From the NCBI RefSeq assembly GCF_014636275.1, contig NZ_BMEB01000002.1, forward strand, positions 248,001-312,000: a DNA stretch of 64,000 nt. The letters run 5' to 3'. The DNA comes from Cellulomonas carbonis (GTDB lineage Bacteria > Actinomycetota > Actinomycetes > Actinomycetales > Cellulomonadaceae). This document shows positions 33,941-42,771 of this stretch, piece after piece. Both the position numbers and the translations under genes were made by a program. Below the pieces are notes generated by a model. It was not told the DNA's origin and made no database searches. It was given only the letters and a program-made list of their open reading frames with translations. The number at the start of each line of letters is the position of its first letter. Position 1 is the first letter of the stretch.

Positions 33941-34665
33941 TGGCTTCCACCCGCACCACGGCCGACACGGACGCCGTCACCACGGCCTCCGCCGCCGCGG
34001 CCGAGCTCGCGCGGCTCCTGCCGTCGAGCGTCCCGCTCGACGTCGCCCCGGTCACGGCCCTGCCCGCCGACGACGCCGTCGCGGTCCGCGCGACGTTCGT
34101 CGGCGCGACGAGCGCCGACCTCGTCGTCGTCGCCGACGCGGCCGTCGCCGAGGCGCTCGCGGGCGCCGGCGGCACCGTGTCGCTCGCCGACGCGCTGCGC
34201 CCCGCGCTCGAGGCCGCGTCCGCGACGCTCGGCGCGGGCGTGCTCGACGCCGCCGTCGCGGGTCCGCTCGCGGGCGGTCTCGACGACGACGACGTGGCCG
34301 CGGTCGCGCTCGTCGCGGCTGACGGCACCGCGCACGCCTGGTTCGGCCTGCGCCTGCGGCCCCGTCCCGAGTCGGTCCCGCAGCAGCGCTCGGCCCCGTC
34401 GCAGCGCGGTGTCGACGACCGCTCGGCCCTGCGCCTCCTGCACGACGTCGAGATGACGCTCACCGCGGAGATCGGCCGCACGCGGCTGCCCGTCCGCCAG
34501 GTCCTCGAGCTCGTGCCCGGCACGGTCCTCGAGCTCGACCGCGCGGCCGGTGCTCCCGCGGACGTCATGGTCAACGGCCGGCTCGTCGCGCGCGGCGAGG
34601 TCGTCGTCGTCGACGAGGAGTACGGCATCCGCATCACCGAGATCGTGGGGAGCGAGGGCGCCTGA
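33940..34665 (+). CDS. fliN: Flagellar motor switch protein FliN/FliY
   Basis: A 241-aa protein. Its C-terminal 85 residues are the SpoA/FliN domain (LHDVEMTLTAEIGRTRLPVR, VNGRLVARGEVVVVDEEYGI). The first 150 residues form an Ala/Asp-rich domain with weak CheC-like character, so it is longer than a classic FliN and closer to FliY in plan. No EIDALL-like CheY motif is seen. It overlaps the fliM stop (TGATG). Confidence 0.9.
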   Translation: MASTRTTADTDAVTTASAAAAELARLLPSSVPLDVAPVTALPADDAVAVRATFVGATSADLVVVADAAVAEALAGAGGTVSLADALRPALEAASATLGAGVLDAAVAGPLAGGLDDDDVAAVALVAADGTAHAWFGLRLRPRPESVPQQRSAPSQRGVDDRSALRLLHDVEMTLTAEIGRTRLPVRQVLELVPGTVLELDRAAGAPADVMVNGRLVARGEVVVVDEEYGIRITEIVGSEGA

Positions 34666-34684
34666 GGCGCTCTCGGGGAACGTC

Positions 34685-35239
34685 ATGGACACGTCGTCGG
34701 TGGTGCTGGGCCTGCGGGTCGTGCTCTCGCTCGCGTGCGTGCTGGGCCTGATCTGGTACGCCAACCGGCGCCTCAGCGGGACCGGCCGGGCCGGCGCCGC
34801 GGTGCGCCGCATCCGCCGCGCCCAGCCCATGACCCTCGTCTCACGTCAGAGCCTCGGCGGCAAGAACGGTCTCGCGCTCGTGGACGTCGGCGGCCGCCGC
34901 CTCGTCCTGGGCGTCGGTGAGCACGGCGTCACGCTGCTCACCGAGGTCGAGCCCCCCGCACCCGAGCCCGAGGACGACGTGCACGACGCACGCGTCCCCC
35001 TGACCGCCGAGGAGCTCGCCGCGCTCGCGGGCGACGACCTCGACCTCCCGGACCTGGCCGGCGCCCTGCCGGACGTCCCCTCCGACCTGTCCTCGCTCGA
35101 GGACGCCCCCTCGTCGACACCCGCGGCACGGACGCCTGCGGTCATCGAGCCCCGCAACCCTCTCGAAGGATCGATCCTGGACGCCACGACGTGGCGCCGG
35201 GCGGTGGTTGCGGTGCAGGAACGGACCATCCGTCGTTGA
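34685..35239 (+). CDS. fliO: Flagellar biosynthesis protein FliO
   Basis: A 184-aa protein with one N-terminal membrane helix (VVLGLRVVLSLACVLGLIWY) followed by the FliO core PMTLVSRQSLGGKNGLALVD. The tail is acidic and Pro-rich. FliO aids assembly of FliP in the export gate. The ATG at 34685 is 19 bases after the fliN stop, and it overlaps the fliP TTG start. Confidence 0.88.
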   Translation: MDTSSVVLGLRVVLSLACVLGLIWYANRRLSGTGRAGAAVRRIRRAQPMTLVSRQSLGGKNGLALVDVGGRRLVLGVGEHGVTLLTEVEPPAPEPEDDVHDARVPLTAEELAALAGDDLDLPDLAGALPDVPSDLSSLEDAPSSTPAARTPAVIEPRNPLEGSILDATTWRRAVVAVQERTIRR

Positions 35240-36099
35240 GAACCGCCCCGGCCGACCTCGACCGGGCGACCCCGGGCCGGCAGCACGCGGCCCGGTGGGT
35301 CGCCCTCGTGCTGCTCGCCCTCGTGGCCGCGGTGCTCCTCGTGCTCGTCGGGGGAGGCGCCGCGCACGCCGCGGTCGAGCCCGTCCCGCCCACCGACCCC
35401 ACCGCCCCGACGGCGCCGGCCACCGAGCCGTCCGTCTCGGTCGACATCAACGGCCTCGACGGCACCCCCAGCAGCTCGATCGTCGTCCTGCTGACCATCA
35501 CGCTGCTGTCGGTCGCACCGTCGCTGCTGCTCATGATGAGCAGCTTCACCAAGATCTTCGTGGTGCTCGCGCTGACGCGGAACGCGCTCGGCCTCACGGG
35601 CGTCCCGCCCAACCAGGTGCTCGCCGGGCTCGCGCTGTTCCTCAGCCTGTTCGTCATGGCGCCCGTCGTGTCGTCCGTCAACGACATCGGCGTGCAGCCC
35701 TACCTCGACGGCACGCTCACGTTCAGCCAGGCCGTCGAGGCCGGGTCGGGACCGCTGCGCGAGTTCATGCTCGCCCACACGCGTGAGGACGACATCGCGC
35801 TCATGACGCGCGCCGCCGACCTGCCCAACCCGGCCTCGCCCGCGGACGTCGGCATGACGACGCTGATCCCCGCGTTCATGCTGTCCGAGCTGCGGTCGGC
35901 GTTCATCATCGGGTTCGTCGTCTTCGTGCCGTTCCTCGTCATCGACATCGTCGTCTCGTCGTCGCTCATGGCGATGGGCATGATGATGCTCCCGCCCGTC
36001 ATGGTGTCCCTGCCCTTCAAGCTCCTGCTGTTCGTCCTCGTGGACGGCTGGGGCCTGATCGTCACGGCGCTCGTCGGCAGCTACACCGGGGCGGGCTGA
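35236..36099 (+). CDS. fliP: Flagellar export gate protein FliP
   Basis: A 287-aa export-gate subunit. The TTG at 35236 overlaps the fliO stop (TTGA). A signal-like segment (about 22-43) and a Pro/Thr-rich loop precede the four membrane segments. MMSSFTKIFVVLALTRNALG and FLVIDIVVSSSLMAMGMMML are FliP signatures. It forms the FliP5-FliQ4-FliR1 gate. Confidence 0.95.
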   Translation: MRTAPADLDRATPGRQHAARWVALVLLALVAAVLLVLVGGGAAHAAVEPVPPTDPTAPTAPATEPSVSVDINGLDGTPSSSIVVLLTITLLSVAPSLLLMMSSFTKIFVVLALTRNALGLTGVPPNQVLAGLALFLSLFVMAPVVSSVNDIGVQPYLDGTLTFSQAVEAGSGPLREFMLAHTREDDIALMTRAADLPNPASPADVGMTTLIPAFMLSELRSAFIIGFVVFVPFLVIDIVVSSSLMAMGMMMLPPVMVSLPFKLLLFVLVDGWGLIVTALVGSYTGAG

Positions 36100-36371
36100 T
36101 GGACACCGCAGCGATCCTCGACATCGGGCTCGACGCGATGGTCCTCGCGGCCAAGCTCTCCGCGCCCCTGCTCGTCACGGCGCTCGTCGTCGGCTTCGCC
36201 GTCTCGCTCCTGCAGTCGATCACGCAGGTGCAGGAGGTGACGCTGAGCTTCGTGCCCAAGGCGATCGCCGTCGCCGCGGCCCTGCTCATCGCGGGCCACT
36301 GGATGATCGCCGAGACGGTCGCGTTCACCCAGGAGCTCTTCGCCCGCATCCCGTCGCTGCTGGGCGGCTGA
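36099..36371 (+). CDS. fliQ: Flagellar export gate protein FliQ
   Basis: A 90-aa protein with two membrane segments. SAPLLVTALVVGFAVSLLQS and ITQVQEVTLSFVPKAIAV are characteristic of FliQ. It overlaps the fliP stop and lies one base from fliR, in the standard P-Q-R order. Confidence 0.95.
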   Translation: MDTAAILDIGLDAMVLAAKLSAPLLVTALVVGFAVSLLQSITQVQEVTLSFVPKAIAVAAALLIAGHWMIAETVAFTQELFARIPSLLGG

Positions 36372-36372
36372 C

Positions 36373-37149
36373 GTGAACCTCACGATCCCCCTCGCGACGA
36401 TCGAGGTCGTCATGCTCGCGGGCGTCCGCATCGCGGCGTTCCTCGTCATCGCGCCGCCGTTCGCGCACGGTGCGGTCCCCGGGCGCATCAAGGCGATGCT
36501 CGCCGTCGGGATCGGCCTCGCCGTCGCGCCGCGCGCGGCGCGCGCCGAGGGGGCCGGCACGTCGATGGCGGCAGGGACGGGCCAGTTCCTCGCCGACCTC
36601 GTCATGCAGGTCGTCATCGGCGCGGCGCTGGGGTTCCTCGTGATGCTCGTGTTCTCCGCGGTGCAGGCCGCGGGCAACATGATCGACCTGTTCGCGGGCT
36701 TCCAGCTCGCGGCGGCGTTCGACCCGATGAGCATGAGCAACGGCGCGCAGTTCAGCCGGCTGTACCAGATGACGGCGACGGTCCTGCTGCTCGTGACCGG
36801 CGCCTACCAGGTCGTCATCGGCGGCCTCGTGCGCACGTTCGACGCGCTCCCGCTGGGCACCGGGCTCGACCTCGCGAAGACGGCGTCCGCGGCCGCGACG
36901 GGCCTGACCGACATGTTCGTCGCGTCGCTCCAGGTCGCCGGGCCGCTCATCGCGGTCCTGTTCCTGGCGGACGCAGGCCTCGGCCTGCTCACGCGCGTCG
37001 CACCCGCCCTGAACGCGTTCGCGCTCGGGTTCCCGCTCAAGATCCTCATGACCGTGACGCTCGGCGCGGCCGCGTACCTCGCGCTGCCCGAGGTCGTCGG
37101 TGCGCTCACGGGCGACGCCGTCGGCACCCTCCTCAAGGTCGGGAGGTGA
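36373..37149 (+). CDS. fliR: Flagellar export gate protein FliR
   Basis: A 258-aa FliR with a GTG start. The N-terminal segments include VRIAAFLVIAPPFAHGAVPG and RIKAMLAVGIGLAV; the middle has AAGNMIDLFAGFQLAAAFDP, a family signature. It completes the FliPQR gate and is next to flhB. Confidence 0.95.
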   Translation: MNLTIPLATIEVVMLAGVRIAAFLVIAPPFAHGAVPGRIKAMLAVGIGLAVAPRAARAEGAGTSMAAGTGQFLADLVMQVVIGAALGFLVMLVFSAVQAAGNMIDLFAGFQLAAAFDPMSMSNGAQFSRLYQMTATVLLLVTGAYQVVIGGLVRTFDALPLGTGLDLAKTASAAATGLTDMFVASLQVAGPLIAVLFLADAGLGLLTRVAPALNAFALGFPLKILMTVTLGAAAYLALPEVVGALTGDAVGTLLKVGR

Positions 37150-37153
37150 CCTG

Positions 37154-38275
37154 ATGGCCGACGAGCCCCCCGGCGGCGAACGGTCCGAGAAGGCCACCCC
37201 GCAGCGGATGAAGAAGCTGCGGCGCGAGGGGTCCCTCCAGCGCTCGCAGGACGTGTCCGCGTGGCTCGGCGTGGGTGCGGGCGCGCTCATGCTCCCGTAC
37301 GTCATCGACTCCGGGACCGCCGCGGCGCGCGAGCAGCTCGCGGCCGTGCGCCGCGTCATCGCCGAGCCGGACCCCGCGCTCGCGGTCACCGCGCTCGGCG
37401 ACGGCCTCGCGTCGGTGCTGCTCACGGTCGCACCGCTGCTCGCCGTCGTCGTGCTCACCGCGATCGCGGCGGCCGCGTCCCAGGGCGGCATCCACGTCTC
37501 CGCGAAGAAGCTCAAGCCGCAGTTCCAGCAGTTCAACGTCGTCAAGGGCCTCAAGCGCGTGCTCGGCCCCGAGGCGTGGTGGAACGGCGTCAAGGCCGCG
37601 CTCAAGGCCGCCGCGATCGGCCTGGTCCTCTACGTCACCGTCCAGGGCCTCGTGCCGCTGCTCCTCGGCTCGGGCTCGCACTCGCTCGGGCAGATCCTCG
37701 ACACCGTCGGCGGCGGCGTCGCCGGGCTGCTGCGCACGGGCGTCGTCGCGGGCCTCGCGCTCGCGGCGGCCGACGTGGTCGTCGTCATGCGGCGCAACCG
37801 CAAGCGGACCCGCATGACGAAGTACGAGATCAAGCAGGAGAACAAGCAGAGCGAGGGCGACCCGCTGCTCAAGGGCGCGATCCGGTCCAAGCAGATCGCG
37901 ATGAGCCGCAACCGGATGATCGCGGACGTCGCGCACGCCGACGTCGTGCTGGTCAACCCGACGCACGTCGCCGTCGCGCTGCGCTACGAGCCGGGCACGG
38001 GCGCGCCGAAGGTCGTCGCCAAGGGCGCCGGCCACGTCGCGGCCCGCATCCGCGCGGTCGCGGCCGACAAGCGCGTCCCGATGGTCGAGGACGTCCCGCT
38101 GGCCCGCGCGCTGCACAAGGCGTGCGAGCTCGGCCAGGAGATCCCGCCGCACCTGTACGTCGCCGTCGCGCGGATCCTCGCGTTCGTCATGGCGCTGCGC
38201 CGTCGCGGCAGCGCGACCGGCACGCACAAGGCGCCGGGCGGCCCCACGCAGATCCCCGAGGAGGCCGCCGCATGA
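37154..38275 (+). CDS. flhB: Flagellar export switch protein FlhB
   Basis: A 373-aa protein. The N-terminus GGERSEKATPQRMKKLRREG, four membrane segments, and the cytoplasmic autocleavage site NPTH (Asn268-Pro269-Thr270-His271) followed by VAVALRYEPG are all present. Cleavage after Asn switches export from hook to filament substrates when FliK signals. GGGAGGTGA precedes the ATG. Its stop overlaps the ATG of a 25-codon ORF. Confidence 0.96.
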   Translation: MADEPPGGERSEKATPQRMKKLRREGSLQRSQDVSAWLGVGAGALMLPYVIDSGTAAAREQLAAVRRVIAEPDPALAVTALGDGLASVLLTVAPLLAVVVLTAIAAAASQGGIHVSAKKLKPQFQQFNVVKGLKRVLGPEAWWNGVKAALKAAAIGLVLYVTVQGLVPLLLGSGSHSLGQILDTVGGGVAGLLRTGVVAGLALAAADVVVVMRRNRKRTRMTKYEIKQENKQSEGDPLLKGAIRSKQIAMSRNRMIADVAHADVVLVNPTHVAVALRYEPGTGAPKVVAKGAGHVAARIRAVAADKRVPMVEDVPLARALHKACELGQEIPPHLYVAVARILAFVMALRRRGSATGTHKAPGGPTQIPEEAAA

Positions 38276-38349
38276 GCAGCGCCCCCAGCACCAGCACCAG
38301 CACCCGCGCCAGCACCAGCACCCGCACCGGCCAGGAGGTCCTCCGATGA
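38272..38349 (+). CDS. 25-aa Ser/Thr-repeat ORF bridging flhB and flhA
   Basis: Encodes MSSAPSTSTSTRASTSTRTG followed by QEVLR, 25 residues. Its ATG overlaps the flhB stop (ATGA at 38272-38275) and its stop overlaps the flhA ATG (ATGA at 38346-38349). The AGCACC-type repeat gives a Ser-Thr-rich, basic peptide. The flhA SD (AGGAGG) lies inside it. It may be a true microprotein, or a leader whose translation couples flhB to flhA. Confidence 0.45.
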   Translation: MSSAPSTSTSTRASTSTRTGQEVLR

Positions 38350-40415
38350 AGGGCAAGCAGATCGCCCAGCTGGGCGTGCCGATCGGCGTCGTCGGCGTCG
38401 TGCTCCTGCTCGTCGTGCCGCTGCCCGCGGCGATGCTCGACGTGCTCATCGTCCTCAACATCGCGCTGTCGCTCGTCGTGCTGCTGACCAGCATGTACAT
38501 CAAGCGGCCGCTCGACTTCTCGGTGTTCCCCTCGATGCTGCTCGTGCTCACGCTGTTCCGGCTCGGGCTCAACGTCGCGTCGACCCGGCTCGTCCTGGGC
38601 GACGGCTACGCCGGGCAGGTCATCGACGCGTTCGGGCACTTCGTCGTCGGCGGCTCGCTCGTCATCGGCCTCGTGATCTTCCTCATCCTCGTCGTCATCC
38701 AGTTCGCGGTCATCACCAACGGTGCGGGCCGCGTCGCCGAGGTCGGCGCGCGGTTCACGCTCGACGCGATGCCCGGCAAGCAGATGGCGATCGACGCCGA
38801 CCTCAACGCGGGCCTCATCGACGAGGACACCGCGCGCAAGCGCCGCGCGGACGTCGCCGCCGAGGCCGACTTCTACGGCGCGATGGACGGTGGCTCGAAG
38901 TTCGTCAAGGGCGACGCCATCGCGGGCATCATCATCACGATCATCAACCTGGTCGGCGGCTTCGCGGTCGGGATGCTCCAGATGGGCATGTCGGCGGGCG
39001 AGGCGATCGAGCGCTTCAGCCTCCTGACCATCGGCGACGGCCTCGTCACGCAGATCCCCGCGCTGCTCATGTCCGTCTCGACGGGCCTCATCGTCACGCG
39101 CGCCACGAGCGAGGGGAGCATGGGCGAGACGGCGAGCACGCAGCTCACCCAGAGCCGCACCGCCCTCCAGATCGCGGGCGCCGCGGCGATCGCCCTCGCG
39201 CTCGTCCCCGGCATGCCCAAGCCGCCGTTCCTGCTGGTCGGCGCCGCGCTGCTGCTCGCGGGGCAGCGGATCAAGGCGCGCGACGCCGCCGCCGAGCGGG
39301 ACCTCGCGCTCGCCGAGGTGCAGCAGGTCGCGACGGGCGGGCCGTCGGCCGACACCCCCGAGGCGCTCATCGAGCAGATGCGCGTTCACGCGCTCGAGAT
39401 CCTGCTCGCGCCCGACCTCGTCGACATGGTCGGCTCGGGCACGGACCAGGACCTGCTCGCTCGCGTCCGCGGGCTGCGCCGCAAGATCGCGATGGAGCTC
39501 GGCATCGTCGTGCCGCCCGTGCGCACGCGCGACTCGGTCGACCTGCCGCGGTCCACGTACGTCGTCAAGATCGCCGGCGTCGAGGTCGGCCGCGGCGAGG
39601 CGCCCGGGGGCCGGGTCCTCGCGCTCGGCGACAACCTCGACGGCATAGGCGGCACGCCCGTCGTCGAGCCCGTGTTCGGCCTGCCCGGCAAGTGGATCCC
39701 CGCCGAGCTGCGGCACGCCGCCGAGATGGTCGGCGCGACCGTCGTCGACCGCGTGTCGGTGCTCATCACGCACCTCGGCGCGATCATCGACGCGAACGCA
39801 CCGCGCCTGCTGTCGCGCGAGGACGTCCGGGTGCTCACCGAGGGCGTCAAGCAGGTCAACCCGTCGGTCGTCGACGAGCTCGTCCCGAGCCTGCTCACGC
39901 TCGGCGAGGTGCAGCGCGTCCTGCAGGGCCTGCTCGCCGAGCAGGTGCCGATCCGCGACCTGTCGCGCATCTTCGAGGGCCTCACGCTCCGCGCCAAGGT
40001 CAGCACCGACGTCGAGGGCCTCGTCGAGGCCGCGCGCTCGTCGCTCGGCCCCGCGCTCGCCGCGCCGTACGCGCACGACGGCGTGCTGCGCGTCATCACG
40101 CTCGAGCCGTCGCTCGAGCAGCACCTCATGGAGGCCATGCGCCCGTCCGACGGCGGGACGCAGCTCATGCTCGAGCCGCACCGCATGGACCACCTGCTCT
40201 CCACGCTCCGCACGACGGCGGCCGCGGGTGAATCCTCGGGCCGCGAGGCGGTGCTCGTGTGCGCACCCGTGCTGCGTGCGGCGCTCCGGCGGACCGTGGT
40301 GCTGGCCCTGCCGACCCTCCCCGTGCTGTCCTACAGCGAGGTGACGGGCGCAGGCCTGCAGATCGAGACGGTCGGAGTGATCCACGATGCCCAGGCGATT
40401 GCTGCTCGAGGGTGA
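38346..40415 (+). CDS. flhA: Flagellar export platform protein FlhA
   Basis: A 689-aa FlhA. About eight membrane segments lie in the first 320 residues, including the FHIPEP-region equivalent (TLFRLGLNVASTRLVLGDGY and NGAGRVAEVGARFTLDAMPG). The C-terminal cytoplasmic domain (about 340-689) docks chaperone-substrate complexes. It overlaps the flhF-like gene by 29 bases. Confidence 0.96.
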   Translation: MKGKQIAQLGVPIGVVGVVLLLVVPLPAAMLDVLIVLNIALSLVVLLTSMYIKRPLDFSVFPSMLLVLTLFRLGLNVASTRLVLGDGYAGQVIDAFGHFVVGGSLVIGLVIFLILVVIQFAVITNGAGRVAEVGARFTLDAMPGKQMAIDADLNAGLIDEDTARKRRADVAAEADFYGAMDGGSKFVKGDAIAGIIITIINLVGGFAVGMLQMGMSAGEAIERFSLLTIGDGLVTQIPALLMSVSTGLIVTRATSEGSMGETASTQLTQSRTALQIAGAAAIALALVPGMPKPPFLLVGAALLLAGQRIKARDAAAERDLALAEVQQVATGGPSADTPEALIEQMRVHALEILLAPDLVDMVGSGTDQDLLARVRGLRRKIAMELGIVVPPVRTRDSVDLPRSTYVVKIAGVEVGRGEAPGGRVLALGDNLDGIGGTPVVEPVFGLPGKWIPAELRHAAEMVGATVVDRVSVLITHLGAIIDANAPRLLSREDVRVLTEGVKQVNPSVVDELVPSLLTLGEVQRVLQGLLAEQVPIRDLSRIFEGLTLRAKVSTDVEGLVEAARSSLGPALAAPYAHDGVLRVITLEPSLEQHLMEAMRPSDGGTQLMLEPHRMDHLLSTLRTTAAAGESSGREAVLVCAPVLRAALRRTVVLALPTLPVLSYSEVTGAGLQIETVGVIHDAQAIAARG

Positions 40416-41700
40416 GGACCTGCCCGCCCTCATGGCGCGCGTCAAGGCGGAGATGGGGCCGGGCGCCCGGATCATCAAGGCCGAGAAGGTGCGCACGGGC
40501 GGGGTCGCGGGCTTCTTCGCACGCGAGCGCTACGAGCTGACCGTCGAGGTCCCCGAGCCGGAGACCGCGCGCCGACCCGCCGGGCGGGGGCGCGCGGGCG
40601 CCGGCTCAAGAAGCGGCGCGTCCGGGGCTGCCGGCGCCGGGACCGGCGGGGCGGTCGGGGCGGTCGGGATCGAGGCGCTGCTCGCCGCGGCCGAGGCGGC
40701 GGAGTCCGACGACGGCGGTGCGGGGGGCGCCCGGTCGTCGGCGGACGCAGGGACCGCGGAGCCGCCCGTGGTCTCGACCTCGTCGCCGTCGTTCGCGGAG
40801 ATCCTCGAGTCGATGCGGCAGATGGTCGGGCCCGCCGGGGCGTCGGCCGCCGAGGGCTCCGCGCCGCCGCCCGCCGTGCCGGCGGAAGCGCCGGCGTCCG
40901 ACCTGGCCGGAGCCGACACGTCGGCGCAGGCCGGGCCGGACGTGGGCGCCGGGGAGGCGTCGTCGGCCGAGGTGGTCGAGGACGTCCCGGCCGACGCGGT
41001 CGAAACCGACGCCGTCGTCGAGGCCCCTCCGCGGCCCGGGAACGGGTCGAGCGTGAGCGCGCTGCTCGAGCTCGGCGTGCCGACGCGGCTGCTCCAGGGC
41101 TTCAGCAGCCCCGACACGCCGCTGCCCCTGTCGGTGCTCGTGCGCCGGTTCGACCGGCCGCCGACGCTGCGCGCGCTGCCGGGCGGGGTGATCGCCGTCG
41201 TCGGCGCGCCCGACCTCGCGCTGCGCACCTCGATGCAGATGGCGGCCCGGGCGGGCGTCGAGCCGCAGGACATCGTGCTCGCGGGCGCGATGCCGCCCGT
41301 CGCGGGTCACGGTCGGCGGCTGCAGACGCCGTCGGCCGTCGCGCGCGCCCGGGCCCGCATCGCCGAGGACGTGCCCACCATCGTCGCGGTCGGCGTGGGG
41401 GAGGAGCGGTCCGACTGGACGCTCGCGGCCGACATCCTCGACGCGCTCACCGCGCACCAGGCGTGGGCCGCGGTCGACGCGCGGCGCAAGCTCGTCGACG
41501 TGCGGCGCTGGATGCGGGCCGTGGGCGCGCACCGGCCGTTCGACGCGCTCGCGGCGTGCAACACGTTCGACGCGCAGGCGCCCGGCGCGGTGCTCGGGCT
41601 CGGGACCCCCGTCGGGTGGGTCGACGGCCTGCCCGCGACGCCGGTCGTGTGGGCCGCCGTGCTCAGCGAGCGCCTCGCCGACGACGCCCGCTGGGACTGA
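40387..41700 (+). CDS. flhF: FlhF-like protein with degenerate GTPase domain
   Basis: A 437-aa protein directly after flhA, the flhF position. The N-terminus RRLLLEGEDLPALMARVKAE followed by GPGARIIKAEKVRTGGVAGF is FlhF-like. A disordered Ala/Gly/Pro linker runs to about 215. The C-terminal domain (about 235-437) follows the SRP-GTPase order, but the P-loop position reads GAPDLALRT (273-281) instead of GxxxxGKT, and the TKLD position reads NTFD. It probably binds no GTP. It starts at 40387 with GGAGTGAT in front and ends in a terminator shared with the next gene. Confidence 0.72.
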   Translation: MPRRLLLEGEDLPALMARVKAEMGPGARIIKAEKVRTGGVAGFFARERYELTVEVPEPETARRPAGRGRAGAGSRSGASGAAGAGTGGAVGAVGIEALLAAAEAAESDDGGAGGARSSADAGTAEPPVVSTSSPSFAEILESMRQMVGPAGASAAEGSAPPPAVPAEAPASDLAGADTSAQAGPDVGAGEASSAEVVEDVPADAVETDAVVEAPPRPGNGSSVSALLELGVPTRLLQGFSSPDTPLPLSVLVRRFDRPPTLRALPGGVIAVVGAPDLALRTSMQMAARAGVEPQDIVLAGAMPPVAGHGRRLQTPSAVARARARIAEDVPTIVAVGVGEERSDWTLAADILDALTAHQAWAAVDARRKLVDVRRWMRAVGAHRPFDALAACNTFDAQAPGAVLGLGTPVGWVDGLPATPVVWAAVLSERLADDARWD

Positions 41701-41718
41701 CCGGGGCGCTGGTCAGTC
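41695..41718. terminator. Bidirectional terminator containing both stop codons
   Basis: GACTGACC (41695-41702) and GGTCAGTC (41711-41718) form an 8-bp stem with an 8-base loop. The stem includes the flhF-like TGA (41698-41700) and the TGA of the convergent gene (41713-41715 on the minus strand). Confidence 0.7.
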
Positions 41719-42609
41719 GTCGAGGAGGCCGAGGTCGCGCATCGCGCGCTCCAGCTCGCCCTCGACGCGGACGCTCGTCGACCCGTCGGGCTCGTGGTGG
41801 GTCACCTGCTCCCACACGCCGTCGCGGACGAGGTAGACGTGCTCGCTCACGCCGCCCGGCTGGTCGCTCTCCTCGCTCGCGATCCCGAGGAGCGCCTGGA
41901 CGGCCTGCGGCAGCTCCGGTCCGCCGAGGACGTGGAGGGCGACGACCTGCCGGTTGGGCAGGACGACGAGCACGCCGCCCCTCGGCCGCTCGACGCCGAA
42001 GTCCTCGCGCAGCAGGTCGTCCATCACGAGCGCCCGGCTCGCGTTCATGAACCCGCCGCCGCTCAGGTGGATCGTCGCGCCCTGGGACTCGATCGTCGTC
42101 GTCTGGTCCGGTCGCAGCCGGCGGAGGTTCGCGAGCCCGACCTCGCGCACCGCGTCCCAGCCGCCGAGCAGCCCGACGGTCTCGGCCGAGTCGACGAGGC
42201 TCACGTGCTCGGGGTGGTCGATCGCGGGCAGCACGACGAGGTCGCCGACCAGGGGCCGTGCCGCGGACTCGATGCCGGGGTCGCCGCCCGCGAGCGTCTC
42301 GACGTGGACGACGCGCAGGTAGAGCGTGTCGCGGACCTCGTCGAGCGACCGGGCCTCGGGCGTCGCCTCGGCCACGAGGAGCTGGGCCACGTGCGCGGCG
42401 ACCAGCCGGCCCCAGCGCCGACGCGGGTTGAGCGACGCCAGGTGCGCGATGCCCGCGGTCCCGTACGTGCGGCCGTCGGCCGCGCGGAGCGCGCCGTCGT
42501 CGGGCACGGTCTCGATGCCGTGCTCGGCGAACTCGCGCTGCAGCAGCGCCACGACCTCGCGGTGGTCCCCCTCGCCGAACGTCCGACGTCCTCGTCCGAA
42601 CAGACCCAC
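41713..42609 (-). CDS. Uncharacterised protein, possible DUF1444/YtpQ-like
   Basis: A 298-aa soluble protein with no signal peptide or membrane segment. It starts with GTG at 42609 (MGLFGRGRRTFGEGDHREVV) after AAGGGGG. Middle segments RPLVGDLVVLPAIDHPEHVS and VGLANLRRL resemble YtpQ/DUF1444 proteins, and a C-terminal part resembles a reduced copy of that fold. I do not recognise a function. It is convergent with the flhF-like gene, where flhG often lies, and divergent from csrA, but it lacks the MinD/FlhG ATPase motifs. Confidence 0.6.
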   Translation of the reverse strand: MGLFGRGRRTFGEGDHREVVALLQREFAEHGIETVPDDGALRAADGRTYGTAGIAHLASLNPRRRWGRLVAAHVAQLLVAEATPEARSLDEVRDTLYLRVVHVETLAGGDPGIESAARPLVGDLVVLPAIDHPEHVSLVDSAETVGLLGGWDAVREVGLANLRRLRPDQTTTIESQGATIHLSGGGFMNASRALVMDDLLREDFGVERPRGGVLVVLPNRQVVALHVLGGPELPQAVQALLGIASEESDQPGGVSEHVYLVRDGVWEQVTHHEPDGSTSVRVEGELERAMRDLGLLDD

Positions 42610-42758
42610 GACGGCCCCCTTCCTCGTCGCGCGCGACGCTAGCGCGCCGTCGGCGGTGCGCGGCAGGGCCGGTGGTGTGGAAGCGGGGCTGCGTCGGCGC
42701 GGCGGGCCCGTGAGCGACCGGGATGCGCGCGCCCCCAGCCATCCGGAGCCGCACGGGA

Positions 42759-42764
42759 TACCCT
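42759..42764 (+). promoter_or_regulatory. Possible -10 element for a leaderless csrA transcript
   Basis: TACCCT in the context GGGATACCCT ends 7 bases before the csrA ATG, with no SD between. This is the usual layout of leaderless actinobacterial genes. No clear -35 was found. Confidence 0.35.
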
Positions 42765-42771
42765 CGCCACC

